NCBI GenBank assembly: GCA_900491605.1
Contig: UESW01004626.1
Span: forward strand, 194,654-258,653
Length of the DNA stretch: 64,000 bases
DNA from: Calamus simplicifolius
Lineage: Eukaryota; Streptophyta; Magnoliopsida; Arecales; Arecaceae
Direction of reading: 5' to 3'
Part shown: positions 10,702 to 21,758 of the stretch, piece after piece
Layout of the letters: each line of letters begins with the position of its first letter
How positions within the stretch are numbered: the stretch's first letter is position 1
Program-made: the position numbers and the translations under genes
Notes under the pieces: generated by a model
What the model was told of the DNA's origin: nothing
What the model saw: only the letters and a program-made list of their open reading frames with translations
Database searches by the model: none

Positions 10702-12219
10702 TTTACGATAGAAAATTTAGATAGAACAAAGAAAGGAATTTGGGATGTAGAACATCCTATCAGATGATATTCGGATGTAAAGAGTATTTTTGACAACTAT
10801 TGTTGCAACGATGCTTGTAAAGAGTCCTTCTCAACTAGGTCCAGATTTAGGTTGCAGAAATCGCTGCTGCAGTACTTTTCAGTGCAAAGATAAGTCTAGA
10901 AGGAAGGTCTTGAGCGAGTTGAACAGAGGCAAATAGCACAGGCCAAATCTTTTCAAAGCTCAGGATTCCCAAGGAGTTGCATGCAATGAATGCATCATGG
11001 GAGGGGAAATCAGGGTGATTGTAGAAACGGAGGCAATCATACTCTGGGAGATAGAGCTTTTTGAAGCAGATCGGATCCAAGAATCAAGGAGAGATTATTG
11101 AGAGAAGCCGCTTGACAAGCAAGAGACAAAGATGACAATGAAAACATACCAAAATGTGAGATTGGGAAAAATGAAATCATCAGTATTCCACCACCATCTC
11201 CCAGGTCATTTTTATTCACAGAATGATCACCGTATGTACAATGGGGGCAGCTATAGATCCTTTAGAAAACATCGCGTAGAGCTATACGCTTGGACCAAGT
11301 GAGAAACAACAACTACCTACAGAGGATGCAATCCTTTCTAAACAAGAAGTTTAACCCTCATTATAGATTTTCTCCTCGCTGAGATGCATACAAACTATAA
11401 TATTGGCTCTATTGAGACTGGAAATTCCACCCAAAAAAAAAAAAAAGTTACTATCGAACCACATTACTGTGACAACATTTTATAGAGTTTTAAAAACCAA
11501 AATGTACATCCTTCAAAACCAATACAATGATGTTGCAATGTACTGTAACAGGTAAGCATGCGTACCAGATCCTCATAACATGATGTAAGCTTGTTGCAAC
11601 ACAGCCCCTGAAAGAGAACAGCAAACAGAAACAGGAAATGTAAGTTCATATGATAAAAAACATGCCTATATTATGATGCAAAATACCAGGCTCCTACTCC
11701 AAATTCACCCAATGATAGCCTTTTACAGCACTTCCATACGAATACATCTGAACCTGGTTCACATTCTGGTTTAGAAAGAGAAACAACAGAAGTGCACCCA
11801 CCAAAAGCAAAAAGTTAATATATTAACATACATAGACAAAAAAATTGTAGAGTCAACTGCAATCATGAATATCCATCATAGAGTGTTCCCTCTCACATGC
11901 AGCACATGTGCCAAATAATAGTTATCCCGTAAAAAATAGATACATTCAAGTTAAAATGTACGATGATGGTGACAGAGAAACTGAAGAATTGCAGCAGAGA
12001 GGACATGGCATGCATGTTAAAAACACTGCATGTCGTACCATTGCAGCCACAAGCTGGCACTAGCAACATCTTACCATACTGTGTTCTGCCGTATTGTGCT
12101 GGTGGTGCATACCATTGTACTCTGGTACTTCTACATGTCTCAACAGGTTGCATACTTTACAGCACAATCAGTATGTTCCTGTGCCCAAATCCTTGATTTA
12201 ATTTTAAATTAGTCGACTA
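9097..12219. other. Non-coding stretch, no gene supported
   Basis: AT-rich, low-complexity DNA with only short open frames. A minus-strand frame at 10847-11080 has fairly gene-like composition and a CTCCCAG acceptor-like site inside it, but no domain and no partner exon that I can see. A GA microsatellite lies at 10660-10696. The stretch may be introns or untranslated exons of a gene I do not recognise. Confidence 0.45.
10660..10696. repeat. GA/TC microsatellite
   Basis: About 18 repeats of the dinucleotide GA, next to an interrupted poly-A/AAAAAT tract at 10595-10622. Confidence 0.95.
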
Positions 12220-12221
12220 TA

Positions 12222-12890
12222 AGGTGGCATTTGGTTCGTTATAATATAATATTATCAAAAATCTTGCATTCCTATTGATCTTACATTTGTTTGGTTCATA
12301 ATAACAAAAATGATAACCAGTTCGCCTTATTTTTAAATTTTATTTGAATTTTATTATAAATTTTTTTATCTTTAAAGTAAATCCTTCTTTTTGTTAGAAT
12401 ATAAAATGTTTTAATAAAAATCAAAATTCATTATAAACTATTATATATTTCAATATTATAAATTTTTAGTATATATTATAATATTATTAAATATCCATTA
12501 TATATATATATATATATTTATTAATATTATATAATAACTTAATATGCAAGAAGGTAAAAAATATTAATAATTTAAAATTTAATATCTACATATTATTATA
12601 TAAATAATAAATAATGTTTAAAATATTAAATATTAGATTTAATATTAATATAAAATATTGTATTTTATATTTAATATTAAATATATAGTATTGATACTTA
12701 AATATTGTTAGTGCAAATAATATATTATTAGAGTAAGTATTATTAAATATTTATATTGAAGTGAAAGAGAGTAATTTAATATTAATAGATTTTAGTAATT
12801 TTAAATATCTATCTTCCAAATAAGCATTGTATTACCATAATTTTTGGTAATATTATATTACTTGCTATATTATCAGAAATTAAATATTAG
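12222..12890. repeat. AT-rich MITE-like hairpin element
   Basis: The segment is almost pure A/T. The 21 bases at 12242-12262 match the reverse complement of 12840-12860 with a single mismatch, so the ends can pair. Weaker pairing continues outward (GGTTCGTTA on the left against the complement of TTACTTGCTAT on the right). Size and structure suggest a miniature inverted-repeat element. The exact ends and the target duplication are unclear. Confidence 0.5.
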
Positions 12891-12974
12891 CATCAGATTA
12901 TCATATCGAATTGCCAAAAGATGATAATTATTGACGTAGAAGATTTTTTTATCCCTGTTTTTGGAAGTTTGGTC

Positions 12975-14127
12975 TATTGGGTAATGGGCCAAAATAGACC
13001 CTAAATACCCTAATGGGCCTTGAAAGCCCATTACCGCCTTATGTTTATGAATGAAAAATTGCGGGGACATTTAGTCCCATATCGAAAAAATCAAGAAAGG
13101 AAGGTTCACTTATATGGAAACCACTTCCTTGAAGCTTAAGTTCCTTAGGCTCACCACAAGTGGAGAGCTTGAGGGTGATGCGTAGCATCACCCTCGCGCA
13201 CGCGCGTGTGCGAAGGGCGCTTTATAGGCGCACGTGCGCATCGTCGCGAGGGGCTTTAAATTTTTTATAGATCAAGATGATCCGACGGTGGAGATTGATC
13301 GGATCAAGATAAGGGCTGAGATCAATTGATCGTTGATCGATCGGATGAAGGGTCGAGATACGGTGATCAAATCACAATCTTGATCACGATCCAACGGCTG
13401 ACATCCGTCGGTTGACTAGTCAAGTTGACTAGTTAACAGGATAGTTGGTTGACCAGTCAACAGGACGGTTGGTTGACCAGTCAACATGATGGTTATGATA
13501 AGGTGTCCGTTCGATCGTACGGTTATGATAGGCATCCGCCTATCTGATAACGTGATCATCAGATCATGATGATGAAAAGGCTTATCAGATAAGGATAGAC
13601 TTATCTGATCGGCTGATCTTCAGATCACAGCCATGAAAAGGCTTATCCGATCGCCTGATCTGAAGATCACGATGTCTAAAGGGCATATCAAGGGTGATAA
13701 GCCCTTAACCCTCACATCCTTTGATAATAGAATTTAAATTTAATTAAATTCGTAGGGTTGCTTCCAAGGGGCACCTAAAAACATATAAATAGGACCTTAG
13801 ACCCTCTCATTTGATCAATCCCAAGCCATTCCGAATTGAGTTCAATTTGAATCAATTCTAGTCTTCTTCTCTCTTAGGCATTTGCATACTTTCCGACGGA
13901 TAGTATAGCAATAGTGCATTAAAAAGAGAGTAGCATTCTTGGTTCGAAAGTTTGGTGAATTGTAGTGCTGCTTTCATCAAAAGGAGACTGTTGTATCCTG
14001 AGAGACAATCGTCATACTGACCGTAAGCATCATTGTGGGACGAAATTATATTAAGGACATAGAGTGAAACTCTAGCCTCAGTCTGATTCATTAGGTAGCC
14101 ACCATCTGCCAACATACCCACCTAAAA
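12975..14127 (+). repeat. Solo copia LTR with target duplication
   Basis: Aligns end to end with the LTRs at 16129-17207 and 21759-23032. Terminal bases have drifted (TATTGGG for TGTTGGG, and CCTAAAA for CCAACA). TGGTC occurs directly before (12970-12974) and after (14128-14132), as expected for a 5-bp target duplication. There is no internal region, so this is a solo LTR from unequal recombination of a former full element. It keeps a TATAAATAG box at 13784-13792 and a cluster of TTGACY motifs near 13409-13490. Confidence 0.9.
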
Positions 14128-14132
14128 TGGTC

Positions 14133-14688
14133 TTGGAACATGCTTCAACATAATCTACGCTCTCCATTTCGTTTTGTTTCCTACGTTTTGACACAATCAC
14201 CCAAATGAAATATAATCAGGAAGGACGCATGGCATGTGAAAAAAGCCATATAACTTGATTTGGTATGTTCGATACCAAAACAAGCGGTGTTTTGTGAAAC
14301 CATAAAATGTAAGAGAGCACAACGATGAACCCTCAAGATTTCAGCATAAAATGTAAGCAATCCAGATGGAAAGATGAGAACTTGGGAGAAGATCACCTGC
14401 TTCTGGGTCAATTTCTCGCAAGCCTTCTGCCGAATCCCGCGCATATCAGAATACGTATCAAACAAGCGCCTGATTCATAATCCAAACGAAAACCTCGCAC
14501 AAACCATTACTCACAGACGGATCGACGCCCTCGAAACGAAAACAAAATCAAAGAAGAAGAACAAAAGGAGAATAAAATCGAAATCTTTCAACTCACTTGC
14601 GAGATAGATAAGCGTTCACGAGAGAAGCGGCGTAGGTTCTCCGCTCCGAGGCTGCCGGAGACCCATCGATAAAATCTTTGACCACCGG
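14133..14688. other. Non-coding flank between solo LTR and CACTA element
   Basis: No gene recognised. The minus strand just outside the CACTA element (14600-14688) is GC-rich and open in two frames, and it ends at a CGCAAGTGAGT donor-like site. It could be a piece of an unrecognised host exon, but the frame cannot be followed on the other side of the transposon. Confidence 0.3.
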
Positions 14689-14974
14689 CACTACAACAAA
14701 TTCCTGCAATCCCAACGCTGAAAATGTCATTTTTCGACGCTGAAAAATAGCTGGAGTGAAGGACTTCAGCTCCTGCGGAGAGGAGGGCGTCGCGCCGGAC
14801 GGCCACGAATCAGCCGCCGCCAACAGAGGGCAGCGGCTGCGGCCGGCGGATCAGAGCTCCGAGCGGAGGGCAGTTACCACGGTACCACTCGACCTTTTCT
14901 CCTCTTTTTCTTTCCTTGTTCGGTTCGACAGAGAAGAAGAGATCTGAGATCGTTTTTATGATTGGGTTCCGCCC

Positions 14975-15098
14975 AGTGAGGGCAGTGGCGGATGGGCTCA
15001 AGGCGTGGGAGGTTTTGACGGAGAAGCACTATAGCTTCGATCTTGTGCTGACGGAAGTCGTGATGCCTTCACTCTCGGAAAGCGGGCTTCTTTTCAAT
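14975..15098 (+). pseudogene. Fragment of a pseudo-response regulator receiver domain
   Basis: The plus frame reads VRAVADGLKAWEVL, then FDLVLTEVVMPSLSESGLL. This is the receiver-domain segment of plant clock pseudo-response regulators (closest in memory to the PRR5/PRR9/PRR95 group), in which the canonical phospho-acceptor Asp is replaced by Glu (LTEV). A CGCCCAG acceptor-like site sits immediately upstream, as if an exon start had been captured with its intron edge. Similarity ends abruptly after GLL. About 40 residues remain. Since it lies inside CACTA termini, capture by the transposon is the simplest reading. Confidence 0.65.
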
Positions 15099-15159
15099 CT
15101 TTGTATGGTGCGGAAGGACAGTAGAGAGGAAGGAATTGAACTGGACGGAGAGAATGGGT

Positions 15160-15229
15160 TGGAGTGGCCGACGTAGATGCAGGAGTTGATGCCGAGCTCC
15201 TCGAAGATGGCGAGGAGGTCTTGAACCAT
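15160..15229 (-). pseudogene. Fragment resembling a KAI2/D14-family hydrolase
   Basis: The minus frame reads VQDLLAIFEELGINSCIYVG followed by HS. That corresponds to the segment ending in the GHS nucleophile elbow of strigolactone/karrikin receptor-type alpha/beta hydrolases. Only about 22 residues match before similarity stops. It lies opposite and next to the response-regulator fragment, inside the same CACTA element. The match is short, so assignment to this family is tentative. Confidence 0.45.
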
Positions 15230-15474
15230 AAATTAAGGAGCGGGAGGAAATCGCCTTCTGCATCGAAATTTTTTGGCGCCTGTAGTGAAAATTGAAAAGA
15301 ATTTCGATCCCAACACTTTTAAGCATGATAAATATTATGCCGATGCTTAAAAGAATCGTTAAGAATTTTTTTTCTACGATGCTTTCAAAAAGCATCGACA
15401 ATCTTGCGAACACTTCCGATGCTCCATAGTAGCATCAGAAAAATAGCATTGCTACACCCACATTTGTTGTAGTG

Positions 15475-16123
15475 GTTCTTGAGGTTCTTCCTCTGAACCA
15501 TCGGCCTCCACAGCCACGATGGCGACTGAGAGTCAGGGATAGGGTTTCTTGCGCTCGGTCCTTGTCCTCAGAAAGGGGCAAGCGGGTCTGCTCCCATGGC
15601 TTCCTCACCGTGCTCTCACTGGCAGTTGCAGCAAGAGGTGGGAGCGGTTTACCATAAAGTCGGCAAACAATATGTCGACTTCAATCTATTCCTGTCAATG
15701 CCTCCGCTTCCAAGTTCCAAGTTCCAACCGATCTGGCTCGAAACTTGACTCGACCCAGCCGAGCCAACAACCCGAACTCAACTCGGCCCAGGGACCTTCG
15801 CTCAATAGTTAATAACTGGCCCGACTCGGGACCGTCATGCCCCGATCCGATCCCTTGTAACTCGAGAGGAAAATCCTCCCCTCGCACTCTTCCATCTCTT
15901 CCAGCCTAACCACCGTTTGTTGCCGGCGACCTACTCCAGCGCCGTCACCACTCCTGTCCACGCCTCCTATTACTACCGCTTCTATGGCTCCGCCACCCAC
16001 GTACACGAGCACCTCCTCTGGCCTAGTCGAGCAAAGATTTGAAGTAAGAGCAAGAGAGGGTATCCCGCCCATTTCTTCTTCTTTTTCATCTTCTTATTCT
16101 TCTTGTCACATGTTATTAGTATG
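15475..16123. other. GC-rich host sequence, possible unrecognised exon
   Basis: Moderately GC-rich, with repeated ACTCGGCCCA/CTCGACCCAG words at 15740-15800. The plus frame around 15890-16049 is Ser/Thr/Pro-rich and ends at a GAAGTAAGA donor-like site just before the copia LTR. I cannot name a family, and no downstream exon is visible before or after the insertion. Confidence 0.3.
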
Positions 16124-16128
16124 GTCTG

Positions 16129-17207
16129 TGTTGGGTAATGGGCCAAAATAGACCCTAAATACCCTAATGGACCTTGAAAGCCCATTACCGCCTTATGTGT
16201 GTGAATGAGAAATTGCGGGGACATTTAGTCCCATATCGGAAAAATCAAGAAAGGAAGGTTCACTTATATGGAAACCACTTCCTTGAAGCTTAAGTTCCTT
16301 AGGCTCACCACAAGTGGAGAGCTTGAGGGTGATGCATCACCCTCGCGCACGCGCGCTTGAGGGGCTTTAAATTTTTTATAGATCAAGATGATCCGACGGT
16401 AGAGATTGATCGGATCAAGATGAGGGGCTGAGATCAATTGATCGTTGATCGATCGGATGAAGGGTCGAGATGTGGTGATCAAATCACAATCTTGATCACG
16501 ATCCAACGGCTGACATCCGTCGGTTGACTAGTCAAGTTGACTAGTCAACAGGTCGGTTGGTTGACCAGTCAACGTGTCCATCGATCGTACGGTTGTGATA
16601 AGCATCCGCTTATCTGATAACATGATCATCAGATCACAATGATGAAAAGGCTTATCAGGATAAGGATAGACTTATCTGATCGGCTGATCTTCAGATCACA
16701 GCCATGAAAAGGCTTATCCGATAGCCTGATCTGAAGATCACAATGTCTAAAGGGCATATCAAGGGTGATAAGCCCTTAACCCTCACATCCTTTGATAAAG
16801 AATTTAAATTTAATTCGTAGGGTTGCTTCCAAGGGGCACTTCTAAAAGGGGCACCTAAAAACATATAAATAGGACCCTAGACCCTCTCATTTCATCATCC
16901 CAAGCCATTCCGAATTGAGTTCAATTTGAATCAATTCTAGTCTTCTTCTCTCTTAGGCATTTGCATACTTTCCTAAGGATAGTATAGCAATAGTGCATTG
17001 AAAAGAGAGTAGCATTCTTGGTTCGAAAGTTTTGGTGAATTGTAGTGCTGCTTTCATCAAAAGGAGACTGTTGTATCCTGGGAGACAATCGTCATACTGA
17101 CCGTAAGCACCATTGCGGGACGAAATTGTCTTAAGGACATAGAGTGAAACTCTAGCCTCAGTCTGATTCATTAGGTAGCCACCATCTGCCAGACATACCC
17201 ACCAACA
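16129..17207 (+). repeat. 5' LTR of copia element 1
   Basis: 1,079 bp. It has a TATAAATAG box at 16864-16872 with the transcript start expected about 30 bases on, a cluster of TTGACT/TTGACC and their complements at 16520-16575, and many GATCAGAT/ATCTGATC inverted words at 16600-16740. Confidence 0.92.
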
Positions 17208-17252
17208 ATCTTAAGACAATTTCCTCCTGCTACCACGGAAGTGCTGCTGCAG

Positions 17253-18458
17253 ATGGCTACTATGACGACATCCATTCAAGCCGAGAGACCGGAGAAATTC
17301 TCTGGCACGGATTTCAAGAGGTGGCAACAGAAGATGCTGTTCTACCTCACAACTCTGAACCTGGTCAGAGTGCTGAATGAAGATCCGCCTGTCCTGAAGG
17401 AAGGGGAGACCGACAAGCAAGTCATTGCTGCGGTGGAGGCATGGAAGCACTCGGACTTCCTTTGCAAAAATTACATCCTGAATGGTCTGGACAATACCCT
17501 GTACAATGTGTACAGCAGTATTGCTACTGCCAAGGAGTTATGGGCATCCCTGGACAAAAAGTACAAGACAGAGGATGCTGGACACAAGAAGTTTGTGGTT
17601 GGAAGGTTCTTAGACTACAAGATGGTCGACCACAAAACAGTTATGGAGCAAGTCCAAGAGCTCCAGATTATCCTGCATGAGATACATGCAGAGAGAATGT
17701 CTCTCAGCGAGTCATTCCAGGTAGCTGCCATCATAGAGAAGCTACCACCACTATGGAAGGACTTCAAGAACTACCTGAAGCATAAGCGGAAGGAGATGGG
17801 ACTTGAAGACCTAATTGTCCGCCTAAGGATCGAGGAGGACAATAAGAGCCAAGAAAAGAAGGCAGGAGGACAACCTGCTGAGCCAAAGGCCAACCTCATA
17901 GAAGGGAAGAAGAAACGCAAGTTTCCAGGCGAAGGCTTTAAACAGAAGAAGGGCAATCCAAAGAAATACAAGTTTAAGGGAAAGTGCTTTGTTTGTGGAA
18001 AGCAAGGACACAAATCCAAGGACTGCCGTTTCAAGGATAAAGAAAAGAAAGAAGTCAACGTTACTGAAACCCTATCCAAAGAGGTATCCGAGATGATGCT
18101 GTCAGCTGTTGTATTTGAAGCAAACATGGTTGACAAAGCAAATGAGTGGTACATCGACACTGGAGCTACCAGACATGTCTGCTCTGATAAGAGTATGTTC
18201 TCATCATATACTCCTATCAATGGTAGAAATTTGGTCATGGGTAACTCCGCTACATCCAAGATAGAAGGACTTGGCCGCATCGTTATGAAGATGACATCTG
18301 GCAAGGAGCTTCTACTGAATGATGTGCTACATGTCCCTGACATCCGGAAGAATCTCATATCAGGCTCCCTCCTAAGCAAACATGGCTTTAGGATGGTCTT
18401 TGAGTCTGATAAATTTGTACTCACTAAGGGGGGATATTTATTGGAAGGGGTTACTTGA
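17253..18458 (+). pseudogene. Copia Gag and protease (element 1)
   Basis: The start is taken at ATG 17253; the open frame upstream of it has only a GTG. The N-terminus has the copia Gag signature around SGTDFKRWQQKMLFYL, followed by the alpha-helical capsid region. A Lys-rich segment comes next, then a CCHC zinc knuckle (CFVCGKQGHKSKDC, 17984-18026) that binds RNA in the particle. The aspartic protease then begins with the active-site triad DTGA at 18156-18167. The frame ends in a frameshift stop before the pre-integrase region, so the polyprotein is cut between protease and integrase. Confidence 0.9.
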
Positions 18459-19426
18459 ATAATGGATTATTCAAGGTGAATGTAATGACTGTACACAGAA
18501 ACCTTGAAATGAATAAAGCTCTTCTTCTGCTTATATGATTGACTCCTCTTGTTTATGGCATGATAGATTAGGACATGCGAATTTTAATTCATTACGAAAA
18601 TTAATGAAATTGAAATTATTACCTAATCATGAAATCGATCCACATTACAAGTGTGAAGTGTGTGTTGAAGCTAAGTTAGCAAAAACCATTTCCATCAGTT
18701 GAAAGAAATACTGAACCTCTTGACTTAATTCACAGTGATCTATGTGACTTAAAGTCAATTCAAACTAGAGGAGGTAAAAAGTATTTTATAACATTTATAG
18801 ATGATTCAACAAGATACTGCTATGTGTATCTACTAAAGTCTAAAGATGAGGCTTTAGAAATGTTTAAATGTTATAAGAATGAAGTTGAAAATCAACTTGG
18901 CAAAAAGATTAAGGCCATAAGGAGTGATAGAGGTGGTGAATATGATGCACCTTTTGACGAATTTTGTCAGGAGCATGGCATTATTCATCAAACTACTGCT
19001 CCTTATTCGCCTCAATCTAATGGAATTGCGGAACGTAAAAACCGCACATTAAAAGAAATGATGAATGCTATGTTAATAAATTCTGGTACACCACAGAATT
19101 TATGGGGAGAAGCAATTCTCTCAGCAAATCATATTCTTAATAAGATACCTCTTAAGAAGAAGGAAGTGACTCCATATGAGTTATGGAAAGGAAAGAAGCC
19201 TTCTTACAATTACTTAAGAGTGTGGGGGTGTCTAGCTAAAGTAGCTATTCCGGACCCCAAAAAGGTCAAGATAGGACCTAAAACTGTTGATTGTATATTT
19301 ATCGGATATGCACATAATAGTAGTGCATATCGCTTTCTTGTGTATAAATCAGATATAACTGATATACAGAAAAATACAATCATGGAATCAAGGAATGCAA
19401 CATTCTTTGAAAATATTTCCAAGTAA
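18459..19426 (+). pseudogene. Copia integrase (element 1), frameshifted
   Basis: The GAG-pre-integrase zinc-binding segment (WHDRLGHANF, then paired cysteines at about 18650-18665) lies in two frames separated by indels near 18515 and 18690. The core is open from 18824. It has the second catalytic Asp in IRSDRGGEY and the catalytic Glu in the AERKNRTLKE segment; the first Asp is upstream, near 18740, in HSDLCD. The YELWKGKKPSYNYLRVWGC segment follows, then an indel near 19420 separates it from RT. Confidence 0.9.
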
Positions 19427-21140
19427 AAGGAAATTAGAAATAAGTTCAAATAAAAGAACTTATGATGATAATACTGCTAGTAGTAGTCATCAGGAAGAAT
19501 ATCCTGAAGATGAACCCAGACGCAGTAAGAGACCAAAAGTTGCTAAGTCCTTTGGTCCTGATTATGTAACTTATATGTTACAAGATGAACCTCAGACATT
19601 CAAAGAGGCAATGTCTAATCCAGAAGCACCCTTTTGGAAAGAAGCTGTCAATAATGAAATTGAGTCCATCATGCATAATCATACCTGGGAGTTGGTAGAC
19701 CTACCATCTGGTATGAAACCTTTAGGGTGCAAGTGGATATTTAAGAAAAAGCTAAAAGCTGATGGATCAATTGACAAGTATAAAGCCAGATTAGTGGCTA
19801 AGGGCTTCAAACAAAAAGAAGGTATAGACTTCTTTGATACCTATTCACCAGTAAGTAGAATAACATCTATAAGAATGTTAATCGCTTTTGCAGCCATTAA
19901 CAATCTTGAAATTCATCAAATGGATGTTAAAACTGCTTTTCTGAATGGTGAATTAGATGAAGAAATATACATGGAACAACCTGAGGGATTTATTGTTCCA
20001 GGACAAGAAAAGAAGGTGTGTAGACTTGTTAAATCCTTATATGGATTAAAGCAAGCACCTAAGCAATGGCATATAAAATTTGATAATGTAATGTTATCAA
20101 ATGGATTCAAAATAAATGAATGTGACAAATGCATATATGCCAAATCCCTATCTGAAGGGTATGTGATAATCTGCTTATATGTAGATGACCTGTTAATCAT
20201 TGGTAGTAATACTGAAATGATTAAACAGACTAAGAAAATGTTGATCAAACATTTTGATATGAAAAATATGGGTGTTGCAGATGTTATACTAGGAATTCGA
20301 ATCACTAGAACATCTGAGGAAATAATATTATCTCAATCTCATTATATTGAGAAAATATTAAATAAGTATAAAAAGTATGATACTAGCCCGGTGAAAACAC
20401 CTGTAGATGTTAATCTACATTTGGCTAAGTATACTGGAGAACCCATATCTCAATTGGAATACTCACGTATAATTGGCAGTTTAATGTATGTCATGAATTG
20501 TACTCGTCCTGACATAGCATATGCTGTCAATAAGTTGAGTAGATTTACAAGTAATCCAGGTCCAAATCATTGGACAGCTCTAATAAGGGTATTAAGATAT
20601 CTGCGATATACCCTAAGTTATGGATTACATTATTCAAGATATCCAGCTGTATTAGAAGGATACAGTGATGCAAATTGGATATCTAACACAGAAGATACAA
20701 AATCCACAAGTGGATATGTATTCACCTTAGGAGGAGGTGCTGTGTCATGGAAATCTTCTAAACAAACTTGTATAGCTCGATCCACTATGGAATCTGAGTT
20801 TATTGCCTTAGAAAAGGCAGCTGAAGAAGCAGAATGGCTTCGAAACCTTTTAGAAGATATTCCATGTTGGCCAAAGCCTGTGTCTGCAATATGCATACAT
20901 TGTGATAGTCAATCGGCAATATGCAAAGCACAGAATAAGATGTATAATGGTAAGTCTAGACATATACGTCGTAGACATAATACCATTAAGCAGTTACTTG
21001 AAATTGGTGTAATTTCTATTGACTATGTTCAGTCAAAGAAAAACCTAGCGGATCCATTAACAAAGGGGTTACCAAGAGATCAAGTAAACTGTTTATCGAG
21101 GGGAATGGGTTTAAAACCTATAACTAAAAAATCTTCATAG
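19395..21140 (+). pseudogene. Copia reverse transcriptase and RNase H (element 1)
   Basis: A 581-codon uninterrupted frame. The copia RT starts near WKEAVNNEIESI, with MDVKTAFLNGELDEEIYM and the catalytic YVDD at 20178-20189. RNase H follows, with GYSDANW, STMESEF and CDSQSA carrying its acidic residues, and the C-terminal DPLTKGL segment. The domain itself looks intact, but it is cut off from Gag by upstream frameshifts. The first codons are shared with the broken integrase frame, so the ATG is not a real start. No clade is assigned. Confidence 0.92.
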
Positions 21141-21758
21141 TGGATACCCAACCTAGCTGACTGGAGATCCCAAGATCTAGGTTCAAAAGGGACAACTAAA
21201 TTATGAAGAGACTTGATAGCACTAAGGATGTACAATCCTACTCATTCCTATGATAATTGGTGCTACCTGCTAAAGGTACTAGGATAAGCATTGCTTTTAA
21301 TGATTCTTATGACATGAACATCATGTGGGGTATAGCAGGATACTCTTAATAAGAATCACCTATGTGAGTGTGAACTGGGCCAATTCTATGAGAATTTTAA
21401 GGTTTAATTCTCTGAAGCACTCATGAGACCAGGAGTTGTTCGGGGCCAAAATGAACACAACCATGAGAACCAAAAGAATGCTCGGGAAGAAGTTGCGTGA
21501 TTGTTATTGTCTTAGTTTACACAAAACGCTGAAAGGTTCAAGACATCGTGTTCACCTTTTAGCAAGTAAACTCGATAACAACTCACTAAGGAAGGTTCAA
21601 AGCCACAAGCTACCTATCCCGATACAACTTCATCCCATTATACTCTCTTTAGTGTGTCTGCATATTCATTTGCATTAAAATCCTTTTATGTGGGGGTTTG
21701 CCTTTGCTGATCTCTGATGATCTTTGATCTAAGTCCAATTTCCATTCATGTGGGGGAT

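Larger units (their letters stand above)
14689..15474. mobile_element. Short CACTA transposon with captured gene fragments
   Basis: It is bounded by perfect 13-bp inverted termini, CACTACAACAAAT at 14689-14701 and its complement at 15462-15474. The right subterminal 150 bases contain at least six copies of the motif GATGCT/AGCATC, and the left side has CGCTGAAAA repeats, as in CACTA subterminal transposase-binding arrays. At 786 bp, with no transposase, it must be non-autonomous. The flanking triplets (CGG and GTT) do not match, so no 3-bp target duplication is visible. The interior is GC-rich and resembles host exons (see the next two entries). Confidence 0.8.

Noticed and set aside
14593..14823. 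Minus-strand 76-codon frame starting MAAADSWPSG
   Set aside because: It crosses the left terminus of the CACTA element, so its two ends come from different origins. No family was recognised.
14686..15477. 3-bp target duplication of the CACTA element
   Set aside because: The flanking triplets are CGG and GTT, which do not match.
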